A DNA stretch of 55,597 nucleotides from an uncultured Lachnospiraceae bacterium (GTDB taxonomy: Bacteria > Bacillota > Clostridia > Lachnospirales > Lachnospiraceae): NCBI GenBank assembly GCA_947630695.1, contig CANRIM010000013.1, positions 1-55,597 on the forward strand, given 5' to 3'. The position numbers and the translations under genes are program-made. Position 1 is the first letter of the stretch. Every line of letters starts with the position of its first letter. Shown here piece after piece: positions 1 through 7,975 of the stretch. The notes under the pieces are model-generated. The model was not told where the DNA came from. It saw nothing but the letters and a program-made list of their open reading frames with translations, and did not search any database.

Positions 1-21
1 AGAAGCCGGCACAAAAAGAAA

Positions 22-50
22 CCCCACCCCTCAAGATTGAGGGGCAGGGG
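22..50 (-). terminator. Rho-independent terminator of murG
   Basis: On the minus strand, just after the murG stop, CCCCTCA (27-33) pairs with TGAGGGG (38-44) around a 4-nt loop. An outer CCCC/GGGG pairing (22-25 with 47-50) extends the stem. It is followed on the minus strand by TTTCTTTTT (complement of 13-21). A short AATAGGC/GCCTATT repeat overlaps the murG stop codon. Confidence 0.8.
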
Positions 51-67
51 AGTTGAATAGGCGAAGC

Positions 68-1135
68 CTATTTTTTACAAAGAGCTTCAATTTCATCCGT
101 AATGATCGTAATAGCGTCGGCAGCTTTTGCCCGGGCCATTTGCTGTATGTAAAAATCACGATTTTGATACAGGTCGTCGATGGTTTGAAGCAGCAGCTGG
201 GGCGTCAGTTCCTCTTCTTCGATCACCTTGGAGAAATTCTGCTTTTCAAAGGAGCGGGCGTTGAGAATCTGGTCGCCCCGGCTGGCGTTTTTCGAAAGCG
301 GAATCAGGATATTGGGCTTTTTCAGCGCCAAAAATTCGCAGATGGCGTTGGCCCCCGCCCGTGACAGAATGATCTGCGCTGCGGCAAACAGATCCGGCAG
401 CTCCTCGGAAATATATTCAAACTGCCGGTATCCCGGAATATGATCATAGGCGGGATCGCATTTTTCTTTGCCGCAGAGGTGAATGACCTGATAGCGCGTT
501 GTCAGCTGCGGCAGAATGTTTCGAACCGCCTCATTGATCTTTACGGAACCGAGGCTGCCGCCCATGACCAGAATCACCGGCTTGTCGTCCCCAAATCCGC
601 ACAGCTGCAGTGCTTTGGCGGCGTTGCCGTTTCGCAGTTCACTGCGGATGGGCGTACCGCTCAGTACGGCTTTGCCGGCGGGCAGACAGGAAAGGGTTTC
701 CGGAAAATTACAGCAGAAGCGGGAGGCAAAGCGGCCGCAGATTTTATTGGCAAGGCCCGGGGTCAGATCCGATTCGTGCAGGATCGCCGGGATGTGCAGA
801 AAATGCGCGGCGATCACCACCGGAACGGAAACAAAGCCGCCTTTGGAAAAAACCACGTCCGGCTTTTGCTGTTTTAAGATCTTCAGTGCCTGCCCGTAAC
901 CTTTGATCACGCGAAAGGGATCCGTAAAATTGCGGAGGTTGAAATACCGCCGCAGTTTTCCGCAGGCAATGGGATAATAGGGAATCCCCTCTTTTTCTAT
1001 CAGGCCGCGTTCCATGCCGTCCGTGGAACCGATATAATCAATTTCATAACCCAGCGCCTTCAAGCGGGGGAGCAAAGCAATGTTTGGCGTCACGTGGCCG
1101 GCGGTGCCGCCGCCCGTCAGTACAATTCGTTTCAT
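68..1135 (-). CDS. murG: MurG, UDP-GlcNAc:lipid I N-acetylglucosaminyltransferase
   Basis: This 355-residue protein has the usual MurG length. By family it adds GlcNAc from UDP-GlcNAc to undecaprenyl-pyrophosphoryl-MurNAc-pentapeptide (lipid I) at the inner membrane face, giving lipid II for peptidoglycan. The N-terminus has the glycine-rich acceptor loop GGGTAGHVTP. HESDLTPGLANK and the C-terminal donor-site region (MGGSLGSVKIN, SRAGANAICEF) match the GT28 two-Rossmann fold. The start is supported by AAAGGAG six bases upstream of ATG. It stands outside a division/cell-wall cluster: the neighbour upstream on the same strand is a LysM-GH18 protein 67 bp away, and a separate promoter lies in that gap. 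A second murG in a dcw cluster elsewhere cannot be excluded from this window. Confidence 0.93.
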   Translation of the reverse strand: MKRIVLTGGGTAGHVTPNIALLPRLKALGYEIDYIGSTDGMERGLIEKEGIPYYPIACGKLRRYFNLRNFTDPFRVIKGYGQALKILKQQKPDVVFSKGGFVSVPVVIAAHFLHIPAILHESDLTPGLANKICGRFASRFCCNFPETLSCLPAGKAVLSGTPIRSELRNGNAAKALQLCGFGDDKPVILVMGGSLGSVKINEAVRNILPQLTTRYQVIHLCGKEKCDPAYDHIPGYRQFEYISEELPDLFAAAQIILSRAGANAICEFLALKKPNILIPLSKNASRGDQILNARSFEKQNFSKVIEEEELTPQLLLQTIDDLYQNRDFYIQQMARAKAADAITIITDEIEALCKK

Positions 1136-1163
1136 GCCGGACTCCTTTCAACCATATACAGAG

Positions 1164-1192
1164 ATTTTACAACGAAGTCTGCAAAATAGCAA
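1164..1192 (-). promoter_or_regulatory. Probable SigA promoter of murG
   Basis: On the minus strand, TTGCTA (1187-1192), a 17-bp spacer and TAAAAT (1164-1169) lie between the GH18 stop and the murG start. This suggests murG can be transcribed independently of the upstream gene. Confidence 0.55.
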
Positions 1193-1202
1193 GCCGAAGC
1201 CC

Positions 1203-2486
1203 TTATTTGATCTGAAAAGAAGCCAACACCAGCAGCCAGTTGGCACGGAACAGGCGCATCAGCTGCCAGTAACCGATGCCGTTGAATCCGTATTGCTGCA
1301 CTAAATTATATTTTGCCGTGAAGCTGCGCACATCTTCGAACCAGACCACATGTCCCGCGTCCCGCACCGGGGAATCCAGATCCGTATAGTAGAAAAACGG
1401 GGATTGGGCAGAGTCGTCATAGGAAATATCCGCGCCGTTTTCCCATGCGATGGAGACAGCCTGGGCGTTGCCGATAGAAGTCGCCTTTGTTTCGCCTCTG
1501 ATATAGGGCAGGGGCCAGTCATAGCCGTAATTGGGGATGCCCATGTTGATTTTGGAAGGGTCGATTTTGGACACCGCATAGTCCAGCACACGAATGACAT
1601 TGGGCAGAGGCGCTACGGCCATGGGCGGGCCATAGGTATAGCCCCATTCATAGGTCATTAAAAGCACCTTGTTTGCGGCATTGCCCAGGCCTTCATAATC
1701 AACGCCTTCATACAGGGTGCCCGGCTGATCGTCGGAAACCTTGGGCGGCAAGGCCACGGTGACCTGAAAACCTTCTTCATTCAGCGCAGCGGTGAGACGT
1801 TCCACAAAGCGGACATACCGTGTGCGGTCTTCCGGCAGCACATATTCAAAATCCACGTCAACGCCGGTATAGCCTTTGGCAGACATGGTTTCAATCAGTT
1901 CCGAGATGATGCGTGTCTGGGCTTCTTCGCTGATCAGAAGGCTGTGGCTGAGTTCATTGGAGAAGACGCCGGAAGCATTCAGCGCCGTTAGTACGAGAAC
2001 CGGATCTACATAAAAAGCTTTTGCGGCGCTGATGAGTTCGGCATCATCTGTGGGGATCAAAGCGCCTTCCGGGGTAAACCCGTAGGAAAAGATATACAGA
2101 GAACTTAAATAAAGCAGCGTTTCATAGAGGATATCTCTGGCAATGTAAGGATAGGCATAACCGTTGATATCTGCAGAAAAGACAGGGTCATCGTCACAGG
2201 AGAGGATAATGGTTTCGCCGGCCTGCAGATAGGAATCGAAGACAAGGTACGGATTGTGACGCAAAATGTTCTTTTCCGTGGTATTGTTGGCCGCTGCAAT
2301 GGAGGAGAGCGTGTCTCCGGGTGCCACGATGTAGGTGGAATTGGGGATGCAGATGATCAGCGCTTCGCCCACCACCAGATTCCTTTCATTGATCTGATTG
2401 TCATAAGACAGTCTTTCGGGAGATACACCGAAGCGGTCTGCCACGGCGTTTACGGTGTCGCCTTCTTTGACAAGGTATATTTCCAT
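1203..2486 (-). CDS. LysM-GH18 glycosidase, SleL/YaaH-like spore cortex lysin family
   Basis: The protein has 427 residues. Two LysM peptidoglycan-binding repeats occupy about residues 1-95 (VKEGDTVNAVADRFGV and VAPGDTLSSIAAANN). A family 18 glycosidase barrel follows, with the catalytic signature DVDFEYV, the glutamate being the expected acid/base. This arrangement matches the spore N-acetylglucosaminidases SleL/YaaH, which act on muramic-lactam cortex during germination or are deposited in the coat. There is no signal peptide, as in that family, whose members are made in the mother cell. The ribosome binding site is weak. A minus-strand CATATAGTA at 2506-2514 fits a SigK-type -10 (CATANNNTA), though no clear -35 is seen. 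The cortex role is inferred from the family; a general autolysin is the alternative. Confidence 0.85.
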   Translation of the reverse strand: MEIYLVKEGDTVNAVADRFGVSPERLSYDNQINERNLVVGEALIICIPNSTYIVAPGDTLSSIAAANNTTEKNILRHNPYLVFDSYLQAGETIILSCDDDPVFSADINGYAYPYIARDILYETLLYLSSLYIFSYGFTPEGALIPTDDAELISAAKAFYVDPVLVLTALNASGVFSNELSHSLLISEEAQTRIISELIETMSAKGYTGVDVDFEYVLPEDRTRYVRFVERLTAALNEEGFQVTVALPPKVSDDQPGTLYEGVDYEGLGNAANKVLLMTYEWGYTYGPPMAVAPLPNVIRVLDYAVSKIDPSKINMGIPNYGYDWPLPYIRGETKATSIGNAQAVSIAWENGADISYDDSAQSPFFYYTDLDSPVRDAGHVVWFEDVRSFTAKYNLVQQYGFNGIGYWQLMRLFRANWLLVLASFQIK

Positions 2487-2540
2487 GGAAACATCCGTTT
2501 TTTATTACTATATGATGAAAGCTTTGGGGAAATGAAAAAA

Positions 2541-2566
2541 GACGGCCCATTTTTCAATGGACCGCC
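2541..2566 (-). terminator. Terminator of the hydCBA operon
   Basis: After the hydA stop on the minus strand, GGCGGTCCATT pairs over 11 bp (with two G-U pairs) with AATGGGCCGTC. Six T residues follow (complement of 2535-2540). Confidence 0.85.
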
Positions 2567-2583
2567 TTTGCATAAAACGCAGA

Positions 2584-4329
2584 TTATTTGAACATCGGAC
2601 GCTGCTCGTAATGGGTATGCAGCAGCGCGTGTGCTTTGTGTCCGCCGGGCTCTCCCAGATATTCCGCGTACAGTTTCTGCAGCTGAACATTCTCATGGGA
2701 TTTCCGTAACGGTTTGTTTGCATCCTCGGTATAGAGGGCTTTTGCACGGAGTGTCTTGACGTCCTTGACCATCAGATCCGAAGAGGAAACGATGGGCTGT
2801 CCGCCGCCGGTGACGCAGCCGCCGGGGCATCCCATAACTTCAATGAACTCATAGGATTTTTCTCCGCTGCGAACGGATTCCAGAAGTTTCTTCGCATTTC
2901 CTGTACCATGGGCAACAGCGACACGAATCTTTTTGCCGTCCAGATCGATTTCCGCTTCCTTGATGCCTTCGGTACCGCGGACTGCTTCGAAATCAACCTT
3001 CTCTAAGGTCTTTCCGGTCACTTTCTCATAAACGGTACGAAGGGCAGCTTCCATAACGCCGCCGGTTGCGCCGAAGATGACGCCTGCGCCGGTGGATTCA
3101 CCCAGAAGATCGTCAAAGTCTTCATCGGGCAGCTCTGCATAGTTGATGCCAGCCTGTTTGATCATGCGGGCCAGTTCGCGTACGGTCAGGACGCAGTCCA
3201 CATCGGCAAGGCCGTTGTTGGAAAGCTCGGGACGTTTTGCTTCAAATTTCTTTGCGGTACAGGGCATAACCGAAACCACGAAGATTTTCGCGGGATCAAT
3301 GTTGTTCTTTTCCGCAAAGTAGCTCTTAATGGCAGCACCCAGCATTTCGTGCGGCGATTTGCAGCTGGAAAGGTTGGGGATAAAATCCGGGAAGAAGGTC
3401 TCGCAGTATTTCACCCAGCCCGGAGAACAGGAAGTAATCATCGGCAGTACCGCGTCTTTGTCATTGAGACGGGCGATGAGCTCGGTGCCTTCCTCCATAA
3501 TGGTCATATCTGCGCCGAAGTCGGTATCAAATACCTTGTCAAAGCCCAGACGTTTCAGCGCCGCAGCCAGCTTGCCGGTGGTCGGCGTACCCATGGGCAT
3601 ACCAAACTCTTCACCGATGGAAGCACGTACCGCAGGAGCGGGCTGTACAACTACATATTTATCCGGATCGTTGATGGCCATCCAGACTTCATCAATGGAT
3701 GATTTCTCACGCAGCGCGCCTACAGGGCAGGCAGTGATACACTGTCCGCAGTTGACGCAGGGAGAATCTGCAAGGCTCTTGTCAAAAGCACATGCGATCT
3801 TGGACTTGAAGCCTCTGCCGATGGCGCCGATGGCACCGATCTTCTGTACATTGGTACAAACCGCAACGCAGCGGCGGCATTTGATACATTTGGAATTGTC
3901 GCGAACGATGGAAGGACTGAAATCATCCAGCTCCGCCGGCGCTTTTGCACCGTCGTAAGGATAATCTTCCACACCGTATTCACGGCAGAGTTTCTGGAAT
4001 TCACAGTTTTCGGAACGCACGCAGGAGGTACACTCTCTGTTGTGATCCGATAATAAAAGTTCAAGGTTGAGTTTTCTGGCTTTGCGAAGCTTTTCGGTAT
4101 TGGTCTTTACTTCCATGCCTTCGCCAACCTGTGTGACACAGGAAGCCATCAGACCTCTTGCTCCGGCAACTTCCACAAGACAGATACGGCAGGCGCCGAT
4201 CTGATTGATATCCTTTAAATAGCAAAGCGTAGGGATGGTAATATGTGCCTCTCTTGCCGCTTCGAGGATGGTATAATTCGATGGAACAGTCACCTGAATG
4301 CCATCAATTGTCAGTGTAACCATATTCAT
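2584..4329 (-). CDS. hydA: [FeFe] hydrogenase catalytic subunit HydA, NAD-linked multimeric type
   Basis: This is the catalytic subunit of a HydABC hydrogenase that couples H2 with NAD(H) and, in bifurcating members, ferredoxin. About 581 residues. Domains in order: N-terminal [2Fe-2S] (CYL...GACRICLVEV, about 36-64); His/Cys cluster (DHNRECTSCVRSENC); two [4Fe-4S] ferredoxin motifs (CIKCRRCVAVC, CVNCGQCITACP); H-cluster domain with L1 TSCSPGW (299-305), L2 MPCTAKKFE, L3 EVMGCPGGCVTGGGQP; small C-terminal domain with RKSHEN. Three in-frame ATGs open the ORF. I chose the second, eight bases after AGGAGG; the annotated alternatives start at 4335 or 4323. It is the last gene of hydC-hydB-hydA, 19 bp after hydB. 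L1 has Ser next to the first Cys where single-chain enzymes have CysCys. Maturases HydEFG are not in the window. Confidence 0.93.
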   Translation of the reverse strand: MNMVTLTIDGIQVTVPSNYTILEAAREAHITIPTLCYLKDINQIGACRICLVEVAGARGLMASCVTQVGEGMEVKTNTEKLRKARKLNLELLLSDHNRECTSCVRSENCEFQKLCREYGVEDYPYDGAKAPAELDDFSPSIVRDNSKCIKCRRCVAVCTNVQKIGAIGAIGRGFKSKIACAFDKSLADSPCVNCGQCITACPVGALREKSSIDEVWMAINDPDKYVVVQPAPAVRASIGEEFGMPMGTPTTGKLAAALKRLGFDKVFDTDFGADMTIMEEGTELIARLNDKDAVLPMITSCSPGWVKYCETFFPDFIPNLSSCKSPHEMLGAAIKSYFAEKNNIDPAKIFVVSVMPCTAKKFEAKRPELSNNGLADVDCVLTVRELARMIKQAGINYAELPDEDFDDLLGESTGAGVIFGATGGVMEAALRTVYEKVTGKTLEKVDFEAVRGTEGIKEAEIDLDGKKIRVAVAHGTGNAKKLLESVRSGEKSYEFIEVMGCPGGCVTGGGQPIVSSSDLMVKDVKTLRAKALYTEDANKPLRKSHENVQLQKLYAEYLGEPGGHKAHALLHTHYEQRPMFK

Positions 4330-4348
4330 TATCATTTCCTCCTGCCTG

Positions 4349-6226
4349 TTATTTCTTCACGATCGCGCCGAATCTGCATTTTTCGACACAGGTTCCGCAT
4401 TTGATACATTTCTCCTGATCGATGACAAACGGACTCTTGACTTGTCCGCTGATCGCGTTCACAGGGCAAACCTTGGAGCAGAGGCTGCATCCCTTACATT
4501 TTTCAGGATCGATCATGATCTTTGCAAGTTTCTTACAGTGTCCCGCCGGACAGCGTTTCTCATAAATGTGCGCTTCGTACTCGTCTCTGAAATAGCGGAG
4601 TGTGGAAAGTACGGGGTTGGGCGCTGTCTGTCCGAGACCGCAGAGTGCGGTGGCTTTGATGTTCATGGCAAGCTCTTCCAGCTTTTCGATATCGCCGTCT
4701 TCGCCCTTGCCTTCCGTGATACGGGTCAGGATCTCCAGCATTCTTCTGGTTCCGAGACGGCACGGCGTACATTTTCCGCAGGATTCGTCTACCGTGAACT
4801 CCAGGAAGAATTTCGCGATATCTACCATACAGTTGTCTTCGTCCATAACGATCAGACCGCCGGATCCCATCATGGAACCGATGGAAATCAGGGAATCGTA
4901 ATCGATGGGGGTGTCAATCAGGGAAGCCGGGATACAGCCGCCGGAAGGACCGCCGGTCTGCGCCGCTTTGAACTTCTTGCCGCCCGGAATGCCGCCGCCG
5001 ATTTCATAGAGAACTTCGCGGAGGGTCGTGCCCATGGGAACTTCCACCAGACCGGTATTGGTGATCTTACCGCCCAGAGCAAAGACCTTGGTGCCTTTGC
5101 TCTTTTCCGTACCCATGGAAGCAAACCAGTCGGCGCCGTTGATAATGATCTGCGCAACATTTGCATAGGTTTCTACATTATTAATAATCGTCGGCTGTCC
5201 GAACAGACCTTTGACTGCAGGGAAAGGCGGACGCGGACGGGGTTCGCCGCGGTGTCCTTCGATGGAGGTCAGAAGCGCTGTTTCCTCGCCGCAGACAAAT
5301 GCGCCGGAACCCAGACGTACCTGAATGTCAAAGTTGAAGCCGGTGCCGAAAATGTCCTTGCCCAGAAGGCCTTTTTCTCTGGCCTGGCCAACGGCGATTT
5401 TCAGACGCTGTACCGCGATGGGATACTCTGCTCTGACGTAAATATAACCCTCGTCAGCGCCGATAGCGTAACCGGCGATAGCCATAGCTTCCAGAACCGC
5501 ATGAGGATCGCCTTCCAGAACGGAACGATCCATGAATGCGCCGGGATCGCCTTCGTCGGCGTTACAAACCACGTATTTCTTGTCGGATACGCTGTTGGCA
5601 GCAAACTGCCATTTGGTGCCGGTGGGGAATCCGCCGCCGCCTCTGCCGCGCAGACCGCTGTCTTTGATGGTCTGGATCACGTCCGCAGGGGTCATTTCGG
5701 TCAGAACCTTGCCCAGGGCCTGATATCCGCCCATGGCTATGTATTCTTCGATGATTTCGGGGTTGATGACACCGCAGTTGCGCAGCGCAACACGGTGCTG
5801 TTTTTTATAGAATGAAGTTTCGGGAAGGGGCAGGGTCTTGTTGTCTGCAAGGGGATCCTTGTATTCCAGACGCTCTACCGGCTTGCCGTTGACAAAATGT
5901 TCTTCTACGATTTCGGGAATATCTTCCGCAGTCACCCGGCTGTAGAAGGTGCCTTCCGGATAAACGATCATAACGGGGCCCAGAGCACAGAGACCGAAGC
6001 ATCCGGTGGTTACGATCTTGATTTCTTCCTGCAGATTCTTCGCCTGCAGCTGTTCTTTTAATGCTTCCACGACTTTGTGGCTGCCGGAGGAAGTACATCC
6101 TGTACCTGCGCAGACAAGCACATGTGCGCGGACTTTCGACTTTTCGTCAGCCTTGCCGCCGACACGCAAAGCAACCTGATCCTGCATCTGCTCTCTGATG
6201 GCAGCAAGTTCAGCTAATGATTTCAT
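4349..6226 (-). CDS. hydB: Hydrogenase NADH/flavin subunit HydB (NuoF-like)
   Basis: This subunit carries FMN and the NAD(H) site and is where electron bifurcation is placed in HydABC complexes. About 625 residues. Domains: N-terminal thioredoxin-like [2Fe-2S] (CAGTGCTSSG ... CFGLCALGP); NuoF core with FMN/NAD loop GRGGGGFPTGTKW; [4Fe-4S] motif ESCGKCTPCRLG plus a later Cys in ALCGLGQ; C-terminal two-cluster ferredoxin domain (CKGCSLCSKVCP, CIKCGTCVEKC). The C-terminal ferredoxin domain is a feature of trimeric hydrogenases and is absent from plain complex I NuoF. The start MKSLAEL is chosen because AAAGGA lies nine bases upstream. The longer open frame to 6319 would overlap no better signal. 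Confidence 0.93.
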   Translation of the reverse strand: MKSLAELAAIREQMQDQVALRVGGKADEKSKVRAHVLVCAGTGCTSSGSHKVVEALKEQLQAKNLQEEIKIVTTGCFGLCALGPVMIVYPEGTFYSRVTAEDIPEIVEEHFVNGKPVERLEYKDPLADNKTLPLPETSFYKKQHRVALRNCGVINPEIIEEYIAMGGYQALGKVLTEMTPADVIQTIKDSGLRGRGGGGFPTGTKWQFAANSVSDKKYVVCNADEGDPGAFMDRSVLEGDPHAVLEAMAIAGYAIGADEGYIYVRAEYPIAVQRLKIAVGQAREKGLLGKDIFGTGFNFDIQVRLGSGAFVCGEETALLTSIEGHRGEPRPRPPFPAVKGLFGQPTIINNVETYANVAQIIINGADWFASMGTEKSKGTKVFALGGKITNTGLVEVPMGTTLREVLYEIGGGIPGGKKFKAAQTGGPSGGCIPASLIDTPIDYDSLISIGSMMGSGGLIVMDEDNCMVDIAKFFLEFTVDESCGKCTPCRLGTRRMLEILTRITEGKGEDGDIEKLEELAMNIKATALCGLGQTAPNPVLSTLRYFRDEYEAHIYEKRCPAGHCKKLAKIMIDPEKCKGCSLCSKVCPVNAISGQVKSPFVIDQEKCIKCGTCVEKCRFGAIVKK

Positions 6227-6305
6227 AGTGTGTTTCCTTTCTGTGTGCTGATTGTTTATCATAGAACCCAATGTACAAAAAGCCAGTGGTTTCGTTTTCT
6301 GAAAA

Positions 6306-6782
6306 TCAATATTTTTCAAGAATGCCCTTGACGTCGCCTGCAGTCAGACGTCCGTAAACGTCCTGGTTGACCGTCATAACGGGAGCAAGGCCGCAACAGC
6401 CGAGACATCTGGTATCCTGAATGGTGAACTTGCCGTCAGCACTGGTCTGACCGGGTTCCACGCCTAAAATATTTACGACTTCATCCAGTACGGCCTGCGC
6501 GCCTTTGACATAGCATGCGGTACCGGTACATACGCTGATAATATTTTCTCCCTTGGGCTGCAGTGAAAACTGTGCGTAAAATGTTGCTACGCCGTATACC
6601 TCGGATACGGGAATATCAAGTGCGTCAGCGATGATCTTCTGTGTATCCAGAGAAAGATAGCCGAAAAGCTCCTGCGCTTTCTGCATGATCGGCATCAGGG
6701 GGCCATCGATGTCTTTGTGATCCGCAATGAAGGCTTTCAACTCGGCAGTATACTGTGCAAGCTGTTCATTTGTCAATGCCAT
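6306..6782 (-). CDS. hydC: Hydrogenase small [2Fe-2S] subunit HydC (NuoE-like)
   Basis: This is a 158-residue thioredoxin-fold [2Fe-2S] protein homologous to complex I NuoE. Its four ligand cysteines are visible in two pairs: CTGTACYVKGA and CLGCCGLAP. It relays electrons next to the HydB flavin. It is the first gene of the three-gene operon, 79 bp before hydB, with AGGAGG just upstream of ATG and a strong promoter at 6823-6851. Together with hydB and hydA it gives a full set for a group A3-type [FeFe] hydrogenase; whether it truly bifurcates or is only NADH-dependent cannot be read from sequence. Confidence 0.92.
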   Translation of the reverse strand: MALTNEQLAQYTAELKAFIADHKDIDGPLMPIMQKAQELFGYLSLDTQKIIADALDIPVSEVYGVATFYAQFSLQPKGENIISVCTGTACYVKGAQAVLDEVVNILGVEPGQTSADGKFTIQDTRCLGCCGLAPVMTVNQDVYGRLTAGDVKGILEKY

Positions 6783-6822
6783 AATATATCCTCCTATCGT
6801 TGATTAGATTCGTGACCAGACA

Positions 6823-6851
6823 ATTATATAATACTGTTAAAAAAAAAACAA
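6823..6851 (-). promoter_or_regulatory. SigA promoter of hydCBA
   Basis: On the minus strand, TTGTTT (6846-6851), a 17-bp spacer and a perfect TATAAT (6823-6828) lie about 40 bp upstream of hydC. No operator palindrome is obvious around it. Confidence 0.75.
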
Positions 6852-6909
6852 GAATAATGCAAGAACTTGTCATGCGGAATTTGTGGAAAATCGAGAAAAA
6901 AATATTTTT

Positions 6910-7881
6910 TTACAGCATTCCGGGCAAAATTTCCAGTAAATGCCGTGCAATGATTTCATGCCCGTCTACCAGCGGGTGTACCGGTTCCGGCGGGATCCAG
7001 TCTCCGGTGTCAATATAGCGGATATTTGTCCGGTTCGCTTCATTATATGCATGTACCATGGCGTTTAATTCCTGCAGATGCACGCCGCAGAATGGCGCCA
7101 GCACAAAAATCTTTGCCGCAGGATAACGGGCAGTCAGCATATCCAGATATGCTTCATATTCCCTGCAGTAAAGGGCCGCATCCGCGCCCCGGTCATTGCA
7201 ACCGTGGTTAATCATAATGTAATCCGGCGCCCTTTCTTCTTTCAGCGGAACGCCGTCCACGCAGAAACCGTAGGAATCCAGTGCTTTCGGAACACTGCCG
7301 CTGCCGGATTTAGTCATGCCTACGGCGCCGTAAGCGCAAAAGGAAGGGCGCAGATTTAAGGTCTTCGCGACGATCCATGCATAGGTACGGGTGACGTCAT
7401 CCTGATACACCCGGTCCATCAGACTGTTGGAGAAAGGCGTCTGTTCCGGAAAAATCAGGATGCCCTCCGTAATGGAATCCCCGATAAAGGTAATGGTTTT
7501 GCGATTGTCTGCGGGAAGCGCTGCCGCGTCTTCCGCTTCCAGGCCTTCAAAACTGATTTTGGCCTGCACGGGGGCAAACCAGCGGTTCTGTTTTTCACAG
7601 GCAGCTTTGAAAATGATTTTAATGCAATGTTCTCCCGCATCTTTCATGCGCAGATACAGGCGGGCGCCCACGGCGCTGCCAATCAGATCCCCGTCGTCGA
7701 TCTGTATGTACAGATTGGGATAGCTGGGAATCAGATCCGTCATATCAAAATGCAGAATCGCCCAGTCTCCTTTGACGGCGGCTTCGATATAAGAGCCGCA
7801 GGCGGTGGTGGAAACTGCCGCATTTTCTTCGTAAAATCTTCCGGTGAGACGCACGGAAGCATGGGTGTAAGGAATAAACAT
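6910..7881 (-). CDS. SGNH/GDSL hydrolase, probable carbohydrate acetylesterase
   Basis: About 323 residues. An N-terminal beta-sandwich-like half (about 1-140) precedes an SGNH hydrolase domain. Block I is FIGDSITEG (nucleophile Ser), block III is GCND, and the C-terminal VHPLVDGHE supplies candidate catalytic His/Asp. A jelly-roll module in front of an SGNH domain resembles family 2-like carbohydrate esterases that remove acetyl groups from plant polysaccharide, which would suit an organism with pectate lyases. No signal peptide is seen, so it may act on imported oligosaccharides. The start at MFIPYTH follows AAAGGA; the open frame extends to 8022 but crosses the purA terminator. Substrate not determined. 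Confidence 0.75.
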   Translation of the reverse strand: MFIPYTHASVRLTGRFYEENAAVSTTACGSYIEAAVKGDWAILHFDMTDLIPSYPNLYIQIDDGDLIGSAVGARLYLRMKDAGEHCIKIIFKAACEKQNRWFAPVQAKISFEGLEAEDAAALPADNRKTITFIGDSITEGILIFPEQTPFSNSLMDRVYQDDVTRTYAWIVAKTLNLRPSFCAYGAVGMTKSGSGSVPKALDSYGFCVDGVPLKEERAPDYIMINHGCNDRGADAALYCREYEAYLDMLTARYPAAKIFVLAPFCGVHLQELNAMVHAYNEANRTNIRYIDTGDWIPPEPVHPLVDGHEIIARHLLEILPGML

Positions 7882-7912
7882 CTGAATCAAATCCTTTCTC
7901 TTTTTTTTGAAA

Positions 7913-7944
7913 AAACCGGAAATGAGACCCATCATTTCCGGTTT
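7913..7944 (-). terminator. Terminator of purB-purA
   Basis: A 13-bp perfect stem (AAACCGGAAATGA at 7913-7925 with TCATTTCCGGTTT at 7932-7944) with a 6-nt loop. On the minus strand it is followed by further T residues. It separates purA from the SGNH gene. Confidence 0.85.
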
Positions 7945-7975
7945 ACATAAGAAACTTTTTTTCACATGGCATGCC

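Noticed and set aside
4298-5815. 505-codon open frame on the plus strand opposite hydB
   Set aside because: It is the antisense shadow of hydB, whose protein has full cluster motifs; the shadow has no ribosome site and no recognisable family.
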